The translations under genes were made by a program, and so were the position numbers. Source: Gentiana macrophylla (lineage: Eukaryota > Streptophyta > Magnoliopsida > Gentianales > Gentianaceae). Taken from it: a DNA stretch of 64,000 bases. Shown here piece after piece: positions 10,868 to 23,210 of this stretch. The number at the start of each line of letters is the position of its first letter. Within the stretch, counting starts at the first letter, position 1. Below the pieces are notes generated by a model. The model worked only from the letters and a program-made list of their open reading frames with translations, had not been told where the DNA came from and did no database searches. The stretch lies in contig JAOBSW010000262.1 in assembly GCA_026214975.1 (NCBI GenBank), forward strand, positions 81,827 through 145,826, given 5' to 3'.

Positions 10868-10934
10868 GTGTGGCTCCATACACACAATACAATTTTTTTT
10901 CTATATTTAAACTGTGTGGTTCTATATTTAGGGC

Positions 10935-11250
10935 AGTCCCAGCAGACGCCCCAAATTTTATCCCTAAAATAATATAAAATAATACATATCCCTATTTTAC
11001 AACATCTCAATTCAAAAACCTCTACAACAGCATCCCTATCCTTATCCCTATAACATTTCAAATAATATTAAATAATATATATTCTACATCACAACCCTAT
11101 TTATACACATTAACTATTTATTATTTCACTCCAGCAGCATCTCTATCCCTATAATTTTTAACAATTAAATATGTTTAGAGGCGGTGAATAATAATCATGC
11201 ATCCCATAAATAAGGACTTGACTGCTCATATCCCTAAAAATAAATAGGGA
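10935..11250. repeat. degenerate tandem repeat, possible MITE
   Basis: Three spaced copies of CAGCAGCATCCCTATCC-like text (about 10938, 11032, 11131), each followed by TATCCCTA and an AATAATAT-rich tail, give a unit of roughly 100 bp. It starts near GGGCAGTCCCAGCAG. No matching terminus was found on the right side, so a MITE origin is only a suspicion. Confidence 0.4.
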
Positions 11251-13740
11251 TAGATCACTATAGGAAAGCTATTTGAGGCAAAATTCTATTTTTATCCTCA
11301 TTTTAGAGATAGTGACACCGTATAGATGCCTGCTCACTTGGAGTCTTGCTTACACCACACTCGACTTCCAAAACCCACTACCCCAGCCGCAATATTTGGA
11401 GGGCATGGTAGAGGAATAAAACAAAAAAAAATAACTTTTCTATCTCCAATTTTCTTTCTCACAAGTCACAACCATTTGTTTATCCATTTTAATCAATTAA
11501 ATAATGTTTTTTTTTCTTTTCGGTTTAAGCATGACTTGATTCTTGGCTATTGTTATTTGCTGCATCTTATTTTAAACAGCTTAGCATTTTTTATTTTTAT
11601 TTTTTTTTGTTTTTGTTTTATGTTTATTTATTTATTATTCATATGAGCTGAAGGTGTTAAGAACAAAAGAATCTTATTTTTCATTAAGGTGATGATCATA
11701 CCGGTTGCCTCATTTTATTGAAATTAATATTTTTAAATATAAATATTTATTCCAATTATGGTGGCAATATATATATAGAGGAAAAATACATTGTTATTTA
11801 GGTTTGTTAGTTGAGATGTAAGAGAAAAGTTGTTTTAGGTAGTATATATAGAGGTTGCTTGTTGGAGTGAATTATTTTTTGAGTGTTGAAAAGTATTATT
11901 TAAACGGAAAACGATGTGTTTGGAGGGTGTAATTGAGGGTGCTTGTTGTGGATAAACTTTTTCAATCTAACTATATCTAAAAAGTGTAATGATAGAGTTA
12001 CTCCCTCAAATCTACATCATGTTTACATCCAAGATAATCTTGTGGTTGTGATCTTTTTCAAATTATTATAAGTTTTTTCACAAAAGAAAAATATGTGATG
12101 AAACGATAATGATGTAAAATTAATGCAAACTTGAAAGAATAAACCTATCACTCCACCTTAAAAAAAAAATCCATTTCTAGCGTCTTTAATTAAGTTTAAT
12201 TAACTGGCTATTCCAACTAATGACTATGACAGGAGAATGTTCTTATTGCATCATCATATACTTGTTGTGATATTTTATTAGAAAATTTTGTTATAACAGT
12301 AACATGACATTTAAAAAAAATTATAATTAGCCTTTCCATTCTGTATCTTTCGAATTGTTTCATTCAGCTTCTTGTTGACTGCCTTTGAATTGAATATATA
12401 TATATATATGTATGGGGGTGGGTGGGTGGTTGAGAGTTGAATATATGAGTATATATTCAAATGTAGCAGATTAAACGTCACCATAAACCTCTCGTCAGCC
12501 ATCTATTAAAGGAGCAAAACACCAATTAAGAAGTAGATTTTATTTTTTTTTTTTTATTTTTTGAGAAAGTAGATATTCTTTTCATACATCATTAAAACTC
12601 TTGATTATCCTTATATCAGACATATATAAGATCCATAGAAAAAATCTCTACGCAATATTTTCTTCAAGATTATGTTCAAATCAATAAAGAATACATATAT
12701 ATATTTTTTTGACAACAAGAATACAAATATTTTAAGAGGTTCTCGGTTCTCCTGCCATGCCATCACAACGATATATTATAATAAATGAAGCTATAAACAT
12801 AGCAAACTGTAACAAAGTATTTTTTTATATGATTGTCACAAAAAAATAGCATATTTTAGTATATCTTAATAACAAAACATAACAAATAATACAAAGTTAT
12901 GTGACGTGACTGCTCAAATAACAATGGAGTGACTTGCACATATTGAATATCGTTTGGCACAAGCACAGCCCCCGGCACCGGTCTTGGCCTTGGCCCCTAC
13001 ACACACGTGACACACCCCCATCCCCCCTCCCTCTGTTCTTATGAACTTACCCATCAAAGAGCTTAGCTGGGAGCACTAAAAGAAATTGCTTTCAACATGC
13101 TATTATATATTACTGTTCATGGGCACATTCTTGCCTTAAAATATAGGAACAATGTATGCCAAAAGTGTCCCCAATTATTGTTGCTATTTAAATTTGAACC
13201 GGATAAATATGGGTAGTTTTTGTGTGGTATTTCTACATGTGGTGAATTGATATTTAAACAAATATAGATCACACAATTTAAATTCAGTTTAAAAACAGAT
13301 ATATTATATCATTTCATACGGATGCACTTCGCATATGACGGGTGCATCCAAAAATTTTCCGATAAATAGATGTCTTCTAAAAAAATTCAATCAATCATTT
13401 TCAAGAATGAGTAGACATGAAACTTTTCCTTCTTAATTCTATTTTTTCCACTTTCCTTTTCAAGTATTTTAATTGAATTACACTCTTCCACTGCCATTAC
13501 AACCTTATTACATAGTTAATCATTAATCAAATCATACTTAAATCTAATCTAGGGGAAGTTATTGTGTGGTGAGGTTTTTTGAGGTGAAGTGACAGGTGAA
13601 ACGATCGTAGCAGCACGGTTTAAATACTGATCGAATGAAGCGTGTGGTCAGTGTACGCCATTACTGGACCATGTCCGCATACGTCTATACCAGGGAAAAA
13701 GCACCCCTAATCTAGCGCCGTGGTTTTAAACATCTATGAT
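11251..13740. other. Long AT-rich intergenic stretch, no gene
   Basis: Poly-A/T tracts, a short (AT)n run at 12393-12408 and scattered GT-rich text. Short ORFs (for example 11326-11646) translate to hydrophobic or low-complexity sequence with no recognisable domain. Nothing supports a gene. Confidence 0.5.
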
Positions 13741-13745
13741 ACAGC

Positions 13746-14210
13746 TGTAAGAAATGTCTAATTTTTAGATAACGATTTAATTAACAAGAATTTATTATGG
13801 CTATTAATTAGACGCTATTTATGGCCCAATCTTATGATCTGTCATTAATGTGGACATTATCTCTCATTAATACATATCTTATCTCTCATTAATACAGTAA
13901 ATCGGTTACACGTTGGTTTATTAAATGTGAATTAAAAGTAATTTCCTTGATGGGTGGAAATTAACCGCGGTTACTAAAATTACAATTGGGTCCTGGTCAG
14001 CGCTATATAAGCGCTGCGCGATACCATCGATCTGCAGGCATCTTGAAAGGAATAGACCAGAAGACTCAATGAGCACTACACTTTTCTTAATTCATTTGGG
14101 TATTTATATTTCGGCATGAAGTTAGTAGTAAATCTGAATAATGGTGGATATAGGTACGTTCCTTTCTGCCGTGCGTATTTTGTTGTGTACTCTGATATTG
14201 GATTCTAACA
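13746..14210 (+). repeat. 5' LTR of the LARD-like element
   Basis: 465 bp, TG...CA. A TATATAAGCGC promoter core sits at about 14004 and is nearly preserved in the 3' copy (TATATAAGCGC near 21432). Downstream differences between the copies include small indels at the GC-rich part after the TATA box. Confidence 0.93.
13999..14015 (+). promoter_or_regulatory. LTR TATA box inside a short palindrome
   Basis: AGCGCTATATAAGCGCT: the TATA box is flanked on both sides by AGCGCT. In the 3' LTR the TATATAAGCGC half is kept but the left AGCGCT is altered. RNA synthesis would start about 30 bases downstream. Confidence 0.55.
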
Positions 14211-14225
14211 TGTGGTAGCAGAGCC

Positions 14226-17200
14226 TGCCTATTTTCCGTGTTATTCGATTGTCATTGGATTGTTGATTCTGTAATGAAAATAAGGGTGTAAGTCATCGAT
14301 TGAAAATACAGAATTCATGTATGTCATTTCTTTTATTTTCTCCATCGCCCAAATGCTATAGGGGTTACATTTGATTTTCCATCTTTTGACCCGACAAGTG
14401 AGCACTATACTTTTGCTGTCAGAAAATATATATTTTTTGGTTTCGCTCTTTAGTGGTAGTGATGGTGACATGATCAACTAATGATCTAGGTTTTGAGTTT
14501 GGGCTGAATATATATACTCTATATGGTTTTGGTCATCTACATACACTGAACATATATATTTTCTCTTCAAACACAATTCTTTTGTCATTAGAATTCTTGC
14601 ATTGAAACAATAGGTGTTTCAATTTATGATAGATGGTTAAGATTAACATAAAATCCCTCCGAAATTTTCCAGGCGTGTTTAAATATATATGTTGTTATTA
14701 TTATTGATTATAATTTAATTGAGTAACTGCATGAAGTACGTGAATATAATACTTCAAATTGTGAAATATATATATGTGAATCTCGTAGTTTGATTACTTA
14801 AATTAAATAATCTTCCCTTTTGTTATTAGCGTTATTAATCGCTATTTGTGCTATCTATCTTTAGATTGTACATTATTTATTTATTTATTTTGTTAGGAAG
14901 ATTATACTAATCAAACTTTTGTTTCACATGTAAAATGGTTTATCACATTTTGATGGTGATATAGTTTGATATATAATCAAATTTGTGATCACATATAACT
15001 TTTGGTATAGTGATTATTTTGAATTAATTAGTCTTCCATATTCTTTTATTACTAGTTAATTTGTACGTATGTTTAGTAAATACATATTTTGTGTGGGGAG
15101 ACTATAATAATGAAAGATGACATGTGTCACATATAGAATAATATATCACTTTTAGTAGCTGGTATATAATGATGCATAAAAGATAAATCACATATCATTA
15201 AGCGATTAGCTTAAATTCATTGGTCTTTCCTATTTATATTTATAATATAAAATTGTTAAGTTGTGCATTTTGTTTGCATATTTTGTTTTCTGAAAAGAAT
15301 GTATGTCACAAAGATAGCATTTAATCACATTTAGTTAGTGATTAAATTATCGTTCATAAAGAAATTTAATCGCTTTTCTTTTTCGGGTTGTCACATAAAA
15401 GAGTAGTCACATAGGGAGGAAGTGACTGAATATTATAAAATTATTTGTATCGACTATGTTGAATTTTGTGTCAGATATATATAGTGAGTTTGATCACATT
15501 TTTGATAGTGATTAAAAATGTGGCACGGTAAGAAATCAGTCACATATATGTAAAGTGATTGTATATGGTTCTAATAGTCGGATCATATAACTTTTTTGAC
15601 ATGTCATATTGCCTTTTGAATGGATCAATTGCAACATTAAGGAACATGTCTTATGGTTTTATCGGTTCTTTGAGTTTAGCTAAAGCGACTCATATGATTG
15701 ATATATAATAATTGATCGCATTATGAATAGCGATTTAATTATGACATATTTAGGTTGCAATATTTTTATATGGGAATAGACATGTATTTTAAGACCACAG
15801 TTAGAATGAATAATGTTTCATAAAGGGCACTCTATCTTACACTTTAGGAAAGCTAAAGCATTTTAAGTGTTCGATGAGTATATAACTTAATTATATTTTG
15901 TTAGTGATTAAACAGTGACATCTATTTTTGAATCATCTTGATGAGTGGTTGAAATGTATTTATAACATTTTTTTGGCATTTGTATATTTTAGATAATGTC
16001 AGTATTTTAATTATAGTATCAAATGTTATGTCTAGTTAAAGCAGTCTGACATATTGATGCATTAAGGTTGATTAAATAATTATGTTATTTACATTTGAAT
16101 ATTGTAATGATGACAGATAATTTCCAACCTAAATTAAAATGATAATTGGGCACTGTAATTCATCACATAATAGGTTATCACATCAAACATCTTAAATGTT
16201 TTTGTGTGATAATGAATTTTGATCACATGTCGTACATTGGTCAAATATGTGGTTGCGTATTTAAGTGCATTGGGTTAAATTTTGGGTATCATGTCACATG
16301 ATGATACTTTGTCTTACACTCGAGAAAACCAAAGCGTCCCAAGTGTTTGACGAGTATGATATTTGGTCACATTTAGTTTGAAGATCAATAGTGACATATA
16401 CTTTTTGGTTCCATTATGTCACATGAAGGTTCTCTGTTTTACACTCGAGAAAGCCAAAGCATCTTTAGTGTTTAACGAGAATAAAATTTTATCACAATTT
16501 TTGTAGTTGATTAAATAGTGGCATATGTCGATCACATTTTGATTTGTGATTACATTTTTGTTATTTTTGGAAATTAATTTATAGATGGTTATCCGGCCCC
16601 AAAGGGAGGTGACTATTTATAAGATTAATTGAGATTAAATATTTAGCCGGAGTAGTTACCTATTTTCCCAAAAGTATGGGTGATTATTTTTGGTATTTAT
16701 CTATTAGTTTTATCATTTGGATAGTAAATTCTATGCAGGTTGTGCGGCCTTTGCCCAAAGGTAGGTCTTGAATTTACTTCATGAATTGACATTAATGTCA
16801 ATTTGGGCTTCATAGCTTATTGTATGTCTTTGGTTCGTTTAACACGCCTTTATTTATGAGGTAATTTGATGACACAATTGAAGTGAGTGTGTACAATGTT
16901 CACACAAATATTTACATATTGGTAGGTATGTCCATTTGAATGATAAGAGATTCTTTGTCTCATTTAGTGAATCATTCATTAAGTTTATACCCTTATTTGA
17001 TATGTTGAAGTTTATATGGCTGACATGGCTTCTCCAAATAAGGGAGTAGAATGTTCAAAGGGGATTAAAGTATATATATCATATGGTATGAGTTAAGTCT
17101 AATTGGCTATTAATTGTGTAACCTTTATGATGTTCAATTACTAATTGTCATTTGACAATGTTTTGATACAAGTTGAGCTATTTATTGAATGTTGCACGTT

Positions 17201-18831
17201 TAGGCTGTCCTTATTAAATTAGAGGTATAAACCTTTAATTCTTTGTCTGGACATTGATATGGTCAAAGTACGTAGACTATTGTGTTAACTCTTGAGTATT
17301 GTATGTTTTGTTGTACACTCTAAACATGACAGGAGCTAAAAAAATGTCTTGACTGCCTAGAAACATAACACAAGTGGGAGAGATTAAATCAAATAGTTGA
17401 TTGTAGGAAATGTGTTATGCTTTCCATTTTGGATGTTCAAATTGATTATGGTTGTGGCTTTTGAATTGTATTTATACAAGAATCAATTGAGCATGGATCA
17501 ATTATTTGATTAAATCATATTAAGTTTTCTCATTTTTGTACCCACTAATTAAGTTTTTTAATAAACAGTGGGAGTGTTCTAAAGAATTATTTTCCTATAG
17601 ATTCATAATCTAACCTTATGGTTTGACATTAAGGTGGTTCAATTGTGTGTTATGAATATGTCATATGTTCATTATGCGTAGTCATTGAAATAAGAATTAT
17701 TCTCTTTTTGGACAAGGTCATTTTGCTCATTCCTTATTTCTTAAAGTCTATGTTGGTGTCACCAGTGATTTTCCAAAATTATATGAGACTTATATAGTGA
17801 ATGAGTTTTTGGCTTGACTTGTCAATGAGAATTTCACTATATAAGTTGTGTTGAGACATTTTGATTAGTATAATGATATTTGTAAACATGACATACATAA
17901 ACAATTTAATTTTGATTTATGTTTTGGTATATTTTGAACCACATTAAAGACCGTATATAACGTGTCATCTTAAAAGTGTTAATAAAAATGAATTATTAAA
18001 GTGTGCAATTAATAATGTCACATAGTAGTGTCTCATAATATTGATAGGCTTTTCACCTATATGGTGGTCAAGACCAGTGGGAGTACTGGTTATACATTGG
18101 TGACGTTACTTTTGAGAATTTTGAGCTACCTTATGTGTTCAAAAGTTGTGCGAAGATTTCGGATGAGCCTCATAAGGTATTAGAGATCATTGAGATATTT
18201 TAATAATGATTAATTTATCTCATAAGACTTCTGACACTTCTGTGAGATTAATGTTGTGGCTCATATTTGTACAACCAATGATGCTATGAAGTTAAATCAC
18301 AGGCATTGAGTTTGGCCACTAAACTGTAGGCTGTTGATACTGCATATTGGCCAATTTAATGTATATTCGACTGCATTGTATTTTTTCGAGAACAATGCAT
18401 TTTGGTGTCGACATTTGAGGACATTATGTCAGAGACGATGCTAGCTAAGAAGCGCATGTCGAATAAGTATATTGTTATGGAGTTATAGATTGTGAAATAT
18501 TTTACCGGCCTATTGTGTTTCACAATCGTTTGGGATCATATAAGACTTATTGACACATAAAGTTAGTGCGCTGGTGTTCTCTGAATTTTGTCTTTGAAAC
18601 ATCATGATGATTTTGCTTGGCATGATGTACGCACATCATGCATATCGGGAGTCCATTTGGATTCATTATGTTGGACCCAGAATGACATTTAGCTTGCCCT
18701 AATATTGGTGTCATTCATATCGTTTGTCTTGATTAAAGAGTGTTATACATTGTGATGATGGAAGGGAGAGTTTAATTGTGAGTTGGACCGCCATTGTCCA
18801 TGTATTTACATTTTCTGGTTGAAGTCTTGTG
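14226..18831 (+). other. LARD internal region, non-coding
   Basis: AT-rich, full of stops in all frames. GTGGGAG words recur (for example near 17375, 17568 and 18079), resembling copia polypurine tracts, but no RT, integrase or gag motif is visible on either strand. The internal region resumes at 21081-21172 after the solo LTR. Confidence 0.7.
14941..16552 (+). repeat. dispersed small-hairpin motif array in LARD leader
   Basis: About eight copies of a degenerate ATCACATTT(N)GTGATTA motif whose ends are inverted. Clear copies lie at 14942-14960, 15324-15343, 15492-15514, 15714-15737 and 16530-16552. A second word, ACACTCGAGAAAGCCAAAGC with a following AGTGTTTNACGAG, recurs at about 15838, 16317 and 16441. 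The spacing is irregular. It replaces the gag region expected here. Confidence 0.6.
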
Positions 18832-20046
18832 GAAATTGTAACGCCCCGTTCCCGGACACCGAGTCTTTATCCGGAAATTGAAACGTTCGGCACGCATAAT
18901 ATTAAATAAATAATATTACACGCAAGCCTCTACTACGTCGTATCAAATAAAAGCAAACGGAAGCTAAAACACTCGGGTAATTTTTTTCAAATAACCAAGA
19001 ATATAAATAAAGAACTAAAGAGGAAATGTAATATTATCACATCCGAAACGAAACCAACGAATCCAAAATGTACGAATTCCAAGGTACTAGAAGTAAACTA
19101 TAGAATCCGATAATAATCTAAGTCTATGACATAAATGTAAATAAATGAATAAACAAGGTCTTCAAGTCCGGCGTTTTAAAACGTCGTCATCAAAGTCCTC
19201 CTCGAACTCCTCACTTACCTGTTCGTCTTCTCTCCCCCAAACACATAAATAAACATGCATTTGAGGTAAGTACAAAGTATAAAGTAAGAAGTAGAAGCTA
19301 CAATACAATTAAGGTTATTATTAAAGATGTTATCTTAGTGAGACCGACTCAATTTAAGGTTCATTCCATGCCCATCGACACGTCATGACTATACGTTTCT
19401 AACTTAGCTTATCTTTGTTACATCGTTACCCAAGGACACAATGCATGGTGAAAATTCCACCACGAGATATACTTGCCAACTACGGTGATTAGCACCGTAG
19501 TCCGGGATCTCCCGGTATGCATATACGCTCGATGGATTTCCTCCACTACCCTTCACCTTTTGAGCCGCAGAGCGTTGTCCACCTTTTATGAACGTATCAC
19601 ATCGCCGATTTGAATCGGTGCCTCAACCAAGAATAGATGACGTTTTAGCTTTTACTACACTTATGTAATTATTAATGTGAATTAACTAGTCACCCAAGTG
19701 TTTTCGAATAATACTCACCTAATCAACTCTACTCCTCACTTAGACGACTAGACATCACATCCTATCAATTACACGACATTGATGAACCCTAGTTCATCAA
19801 AGCACAAGCCCTTTCATGCCCTTCCGACGGATCCGAACTTCAACTCCCTTTAAGAGCACATTCGGTGTTTTAATCGAACGAATCGAAACTCAATCGGGCT
19901 TGCTCATATTTAATTAATGTTAACATATCGTAATTAAGGGTTTAAAAGCGTTGAAAAACACGATTATGAAGCCAAAAACCAAGCTAAAATGCTAGAATAG
20001 TGAAAACAAGGTAAAACAAAGCAAACGCTCGTTTGAAACCCTATGG

Positions 20047-20216
20047 ATGCCCGTCAGAACCAAACGCCCGCCCACTAACCTCGACGCCCGTCGTCAAAAA
20101 AGCAGCTACATCTCGAATCAAAGTCGCTTCAAACGCCCGCTCGCTTGGTGCAGGCACGCCCGCTTGAGCATTAGGTCTCAGACGCCCGTCTGCCTAATGT
20201 AGACGCCCGTCCGCCT
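20047..20216. repeat. GCCCG-motif cluster in the solo LTR
   Basis: Seven copies of (A/T)GCCCG(T/C), most as ACGCCCG, in 170 bp of otherwise AT-rich LTR. The copies lie around 20048, 20064, 20083, 20133, 20156, 20182 and 20202. Confidence 0.6.
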
Positions 20217-20911
20217 GGGTTTTTCCCAAAACGCTAAAACCTTCACAACTCGATTTCTGAACCGTTTCTAACCTAATTAACCTCGATCTCAACTCAGTAA
20301 AGCGTAGGAAACATATCTAAACATCTATGATCCTTTGATCAACGAAAAAGCACAACTCTCTTGCATCTACGCATCATAAGTCTTGATCTAAACCTCAATA
20401 CCAATAATTGGAATTGTAGGAAGAGCCTCTTACCTTTAAGTAGCAAATTCCAAGTCCAAACTCAGAAAAATAGCGCCTAAAATCGCCTTTCTCATAGAAA
20501 ACATGTGTGATAAATCCAAACTTAGATTAGATTCAATCACACGCTTCTAAACGACAAAACTATTTAATTGATGAGTTTGAATCCATCAAACTCAAGAAGA
20601 ACAAAGCTAGGGTTTAATCATACCTTGTCAAGGCTTCAACTTTTGATATCACAACGTTGCTCTCTTCACAACGATTCCGGTGCTCGACTCGATCCGAAAC
20701 CGCGTCAGGATTGAATTAACAATCGATGAAAATTCCTCCATTTCTATTCCCTTGCTCACACACGCAGAGAGCAAATTTTGAGGTGGAAAAATCTGATTAA
20801 AAGATAATGGGGCTGATTAGGTTGATTTTCCTTAAATAGGAAAAATCCCATAATTACCTAATTTCCATGATTTTCCATAATCACCCTTATTAAATCGATT
20901 TTCTTCCTTAA

Positions 20912-20918
<7 letters not shown>

Positions 20919-20966
<48 letters not shown>
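20919..20966. repeat. (AT)n microsatellite
   Basis: Uninterrupted AT dinucleotides of about 48 bp inside the solo LTR, near its AT-rich end. Confidence 0.95.
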
Positions 20967-20969
<3 letters not shown>

Positions 20970-21172
20970 AAAATACACATATAAATATCCAAATTATTAA
21001 CTCCGAATAAAAGAATCGAACCCAATATTTCGTTTTATGAAACGACACGTCTACCATTTTCCGAAAATCGGAATATTACAGAAATAAACCATTTTTGTTT
21101 TAAGTGACATATGGTGCATGCAAATGTTGGTCACTGTGTGTATTAACCAAACTATCGGGCCAAGTGGGAGAA

Positions 21173-21636
21173 TGTAAGAAATGTCTAATTTTTAGATAAC
21201 GTTTTAATTAACAAGAATTTATTATGGCTATTAATTAGACACTATTTATGGCCCGATTTATGATCTGTCATTAATGTGGACATTATCTCCCATTAATACA
21301 TATCTTATCTCTCATTAATACAGTAAATCGGTTACACGTTGGTTTATTAAATGTGAATTAAAAGTAATTTCCTTGATGGGTGGAAATTAACCATGGTTAC
21401 TAAAATTACAATTGGGCCCCTGTGCTAAATTATATAAGCGCAAAGCGATAATCATCACCAGGCGATCTCGAAAGGAATAAACCGTAAGACTCAATGAAAG
21501 ACTACACTTTTCTTAATTCATTTGGGTATTTATATTTCGGCATGAAGTTAGTAGTAAATCTGAATAATGGTGGATATAGGTACGTTCCTTTCCGCCGTGC
21601 GTATTTTGTTGTGTACTCTGATATCGGATTCTAACA
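21173..21636 (+). repeat. 3' LTR of the LARD-like element
   Basis: 464 bp, one base shorter than the 5' LTR. It begins directly after the polypurine tract and ends with CTAACA before the TSD acagc. It is followed at once by an (AT)n tract. Confidence 0.93.
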
Positions 21637-21639
21637 ACA

Positions 21640-21641
<2 letters not shown>

Positions 21642-21684
<43 letters not shown>
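21642..21684. repeat. (AT)n microsatellite at LARD right flank
   Basis: About 43 bp of AT repeats directly after the TSD. The short ORFs across it (Ile/Tyr repeats) are artefacts. Confidence 0.95.
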
Positions 21685-21689
<5 letters not shown>

Positions 21690-21902
21690 GAAGTCAAGTT
21701 GACTGCATGTTGACGTAATGGCATTATATGAAATATTATCATTATCCAATATTTAATCAAATTTTACAGAAAAAAGCTTCAATGTTTTTCTTAATTGAAA
21801 GTGACCCAAGTCCTTAAAAAAAGCATAAACCATACATTCATAATGATTAGTCAAATTGATTAATCGAGATCATACTTATAACTCAATGATTCATAAAATG
21901 TA

Positions 21903-22034
21903 CTTCCTCCGTTTTTTTAATCGTCATATTTGATGCTTGGTGCTCATCCAAAAACGATTAATTCTCTGTTTAAATAATGATCGACATCCAAAAATTATAT
22001 CAAATATGACACTTAAGAAAAAAAACGGAGGAAG
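21903..22034. mobile_element. Stowaway-type MITE (Tc1/mariner)
   Basis: Ends are CTTCCTCCGTTTTTTT and its reverse complement AAAAAACGGAGGAAG, flanked by TA (21901-21902 and 22035-22036). The inner parts TCATATTTGATG and ATATCAAATATGAC extend the pairing. It is 132 bp long and non-coding. The CTCC(G/C)TCCGTT end plus TA target is the Stowaway hallmark. Confidence 0.88.
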
Positions 22035-22239
22035 TATAGTGAATGGCTCTATTATCCTTAACAAGAAAAAGGCCACGCTTGGGATAAGGACTGGGGTGTC
22101 CCTAACCTTCCACGCTTCGACTTGCATCTCTAAAAAGTATATGCCTACCCTTATAGACACGTGTGTTCGATCTTGACAACAACATATTTATCTCGGTTAA
22201 GGTATACTTATTTAAACAAATAAAATTTTAAAAGAGAAA

Positions 22240-22244
<5 letters not shown>

Positions 22245-22283
<39 letters not shown>
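22245..22283. repeat. (AT)n microsatellite
   Basis: About 39 bp of AT dinucleotides. Confidence 0.95.
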
Positions 22284-22284
<1 letters not shown>

Positions 22285-22594
22285 CAGCGGCTTTTTTCTT
22301 TTTTTCCAGATTCAGGAGTAGTTAACCTTTGGTTATACGTAGGTCGGCATACGACGACGGTAGGATATCAATATTGTGTAAAAACTAGTGGGGGCTTATA
22401 ACAGAACGATGCGCACGCCATCATTTTTTTATCTTGACCGATTATAGCTTTTATGTCTGCAATAAATTTACTTTAAAGAAAATAAAGAAGATATCAACCT
22501 CGCTTCAACGCTTAAAAACATTTAAACCATCCTCAGAGGCGACAATACGCTCGCGTGTGTGCAAAGCAAAGAAAGATTACATGTGGGGAAAAAT

Positions 22595-23210
22595 CTCGAA
22601 GATCAAAAAAATGCACCTTCGTGCAAAAAGTCAAACCAGATCGAGTTTTCGTGAACCAAATAAAACTACATAATAACAAAATTAAAATTTCCAAACTCGA
22701 ATAAATAAATTGTTAATGTAGAATATTATTCACGCGACTTAACCCTAACTAATAATAATAAAAAGAAATAAAAAGAAAAGGTTCGGAAGATTTTCATTTT
22801 CTTATCTTTTATCAAGTAAATTAACCAGAAGGATAAGTAAGATAAATGGGAGTTGGATCTCGCTTTTTTATTTTTATGTATCTTTTATGTGATCATGATC
22901 GAATTTAACATTCTCATTCCTCGTCTAATTTTTTACAATATTTTATTTTCTAGTAGTTTTTGTGGCAAGACCGCATCAAATCATACGACTTTGCTTTTTA
23001 CTTAACCAAAAATTTCGAAGATCGAAAATGCACCTTCGCGCACAAAAGTCAAACCAAAGTTTCATTGCACCAATAGAAACTACATAATAACACAATTAAA
23101 ATTTCCAAACTCGAATCGAGAGAATTGAACGCTTCAAATAAAACCTTAGTGATAAACACGTTGATGTGATAACACCGTATCAAATCATACGACTTCGTTT
23201 TACCTAACCA
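22595..23210. repeat. local interleaved duplication
   Basis: Module X (with AATGCACCTTCG, AAGTCAAACCA and AAATTTCCAAACTCGAAT) occurs at 22595-22702 and 23014-23117. Module Y (CATCAAATCATACGACTT and TTTTACTTAACCAAAAA) occurs at 22967-23010 and 23173-23210. The order is X, Y-X, Y, as after duplication of an X-Y or Y-X unit. Nothing coding is seen; 22284-22594 and 23211-23450 hold nothing I can name. Confidence 0.65.

Larger units (their letters stand above)
18837..21080 (-). mobile_element. Solo LTR, Ty3/gypsy-like family (2.2 kb)
   Basis: Starts TGTAACGCCCCG and ends GGAATATTACA, flanked by the 5-bp TSD gaaat (18832-18836 and 21081-21085). The text from the start (CCGGAAATTGAAACGTTCGG, TCTACTACGTCGTATCA) matches the long LTRs at 31.3, 31.9 and 37.9 kb. 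In those, the primer-binding site lies on the minus strand, so this copy is also minus. No internal region is present, so the body was lost by LTR-LTR recombination. It sits inside the LARD-like element and is younger than it. Confidence 0.88.
13746..21636 (+). mobile_element. LARD-like non-coding LTR retrotransposon
   Basis: Two direct LTRs (13746-14210 and 21173-21636) are highly similar, start TGTAAGAAATG and end GATTCTAACA. The 5-bp TSD acagc flanks the element (13741-13745 and 21637-21641). A primer-binding-site match TGGTAGCAGAGCC (14213-14225, initiator tRNA-Met type) follows the left LTR, and a polypurine tract AAGTGGGAGAA (21162-21172) precedes the right LTR. The internal region, about 4.7 kb after removing an inserted solo LTR, has no recognisable gag or pol and hardly any ORF over 60 residues. 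It must have moved using proteins from another element. Confidence 0.93.

Noticed and set aside
21513..21760. Frames with Ile/Tyr repeats
   Set aside because: They read through the (AT)n tract and the LTR; no coding signal.
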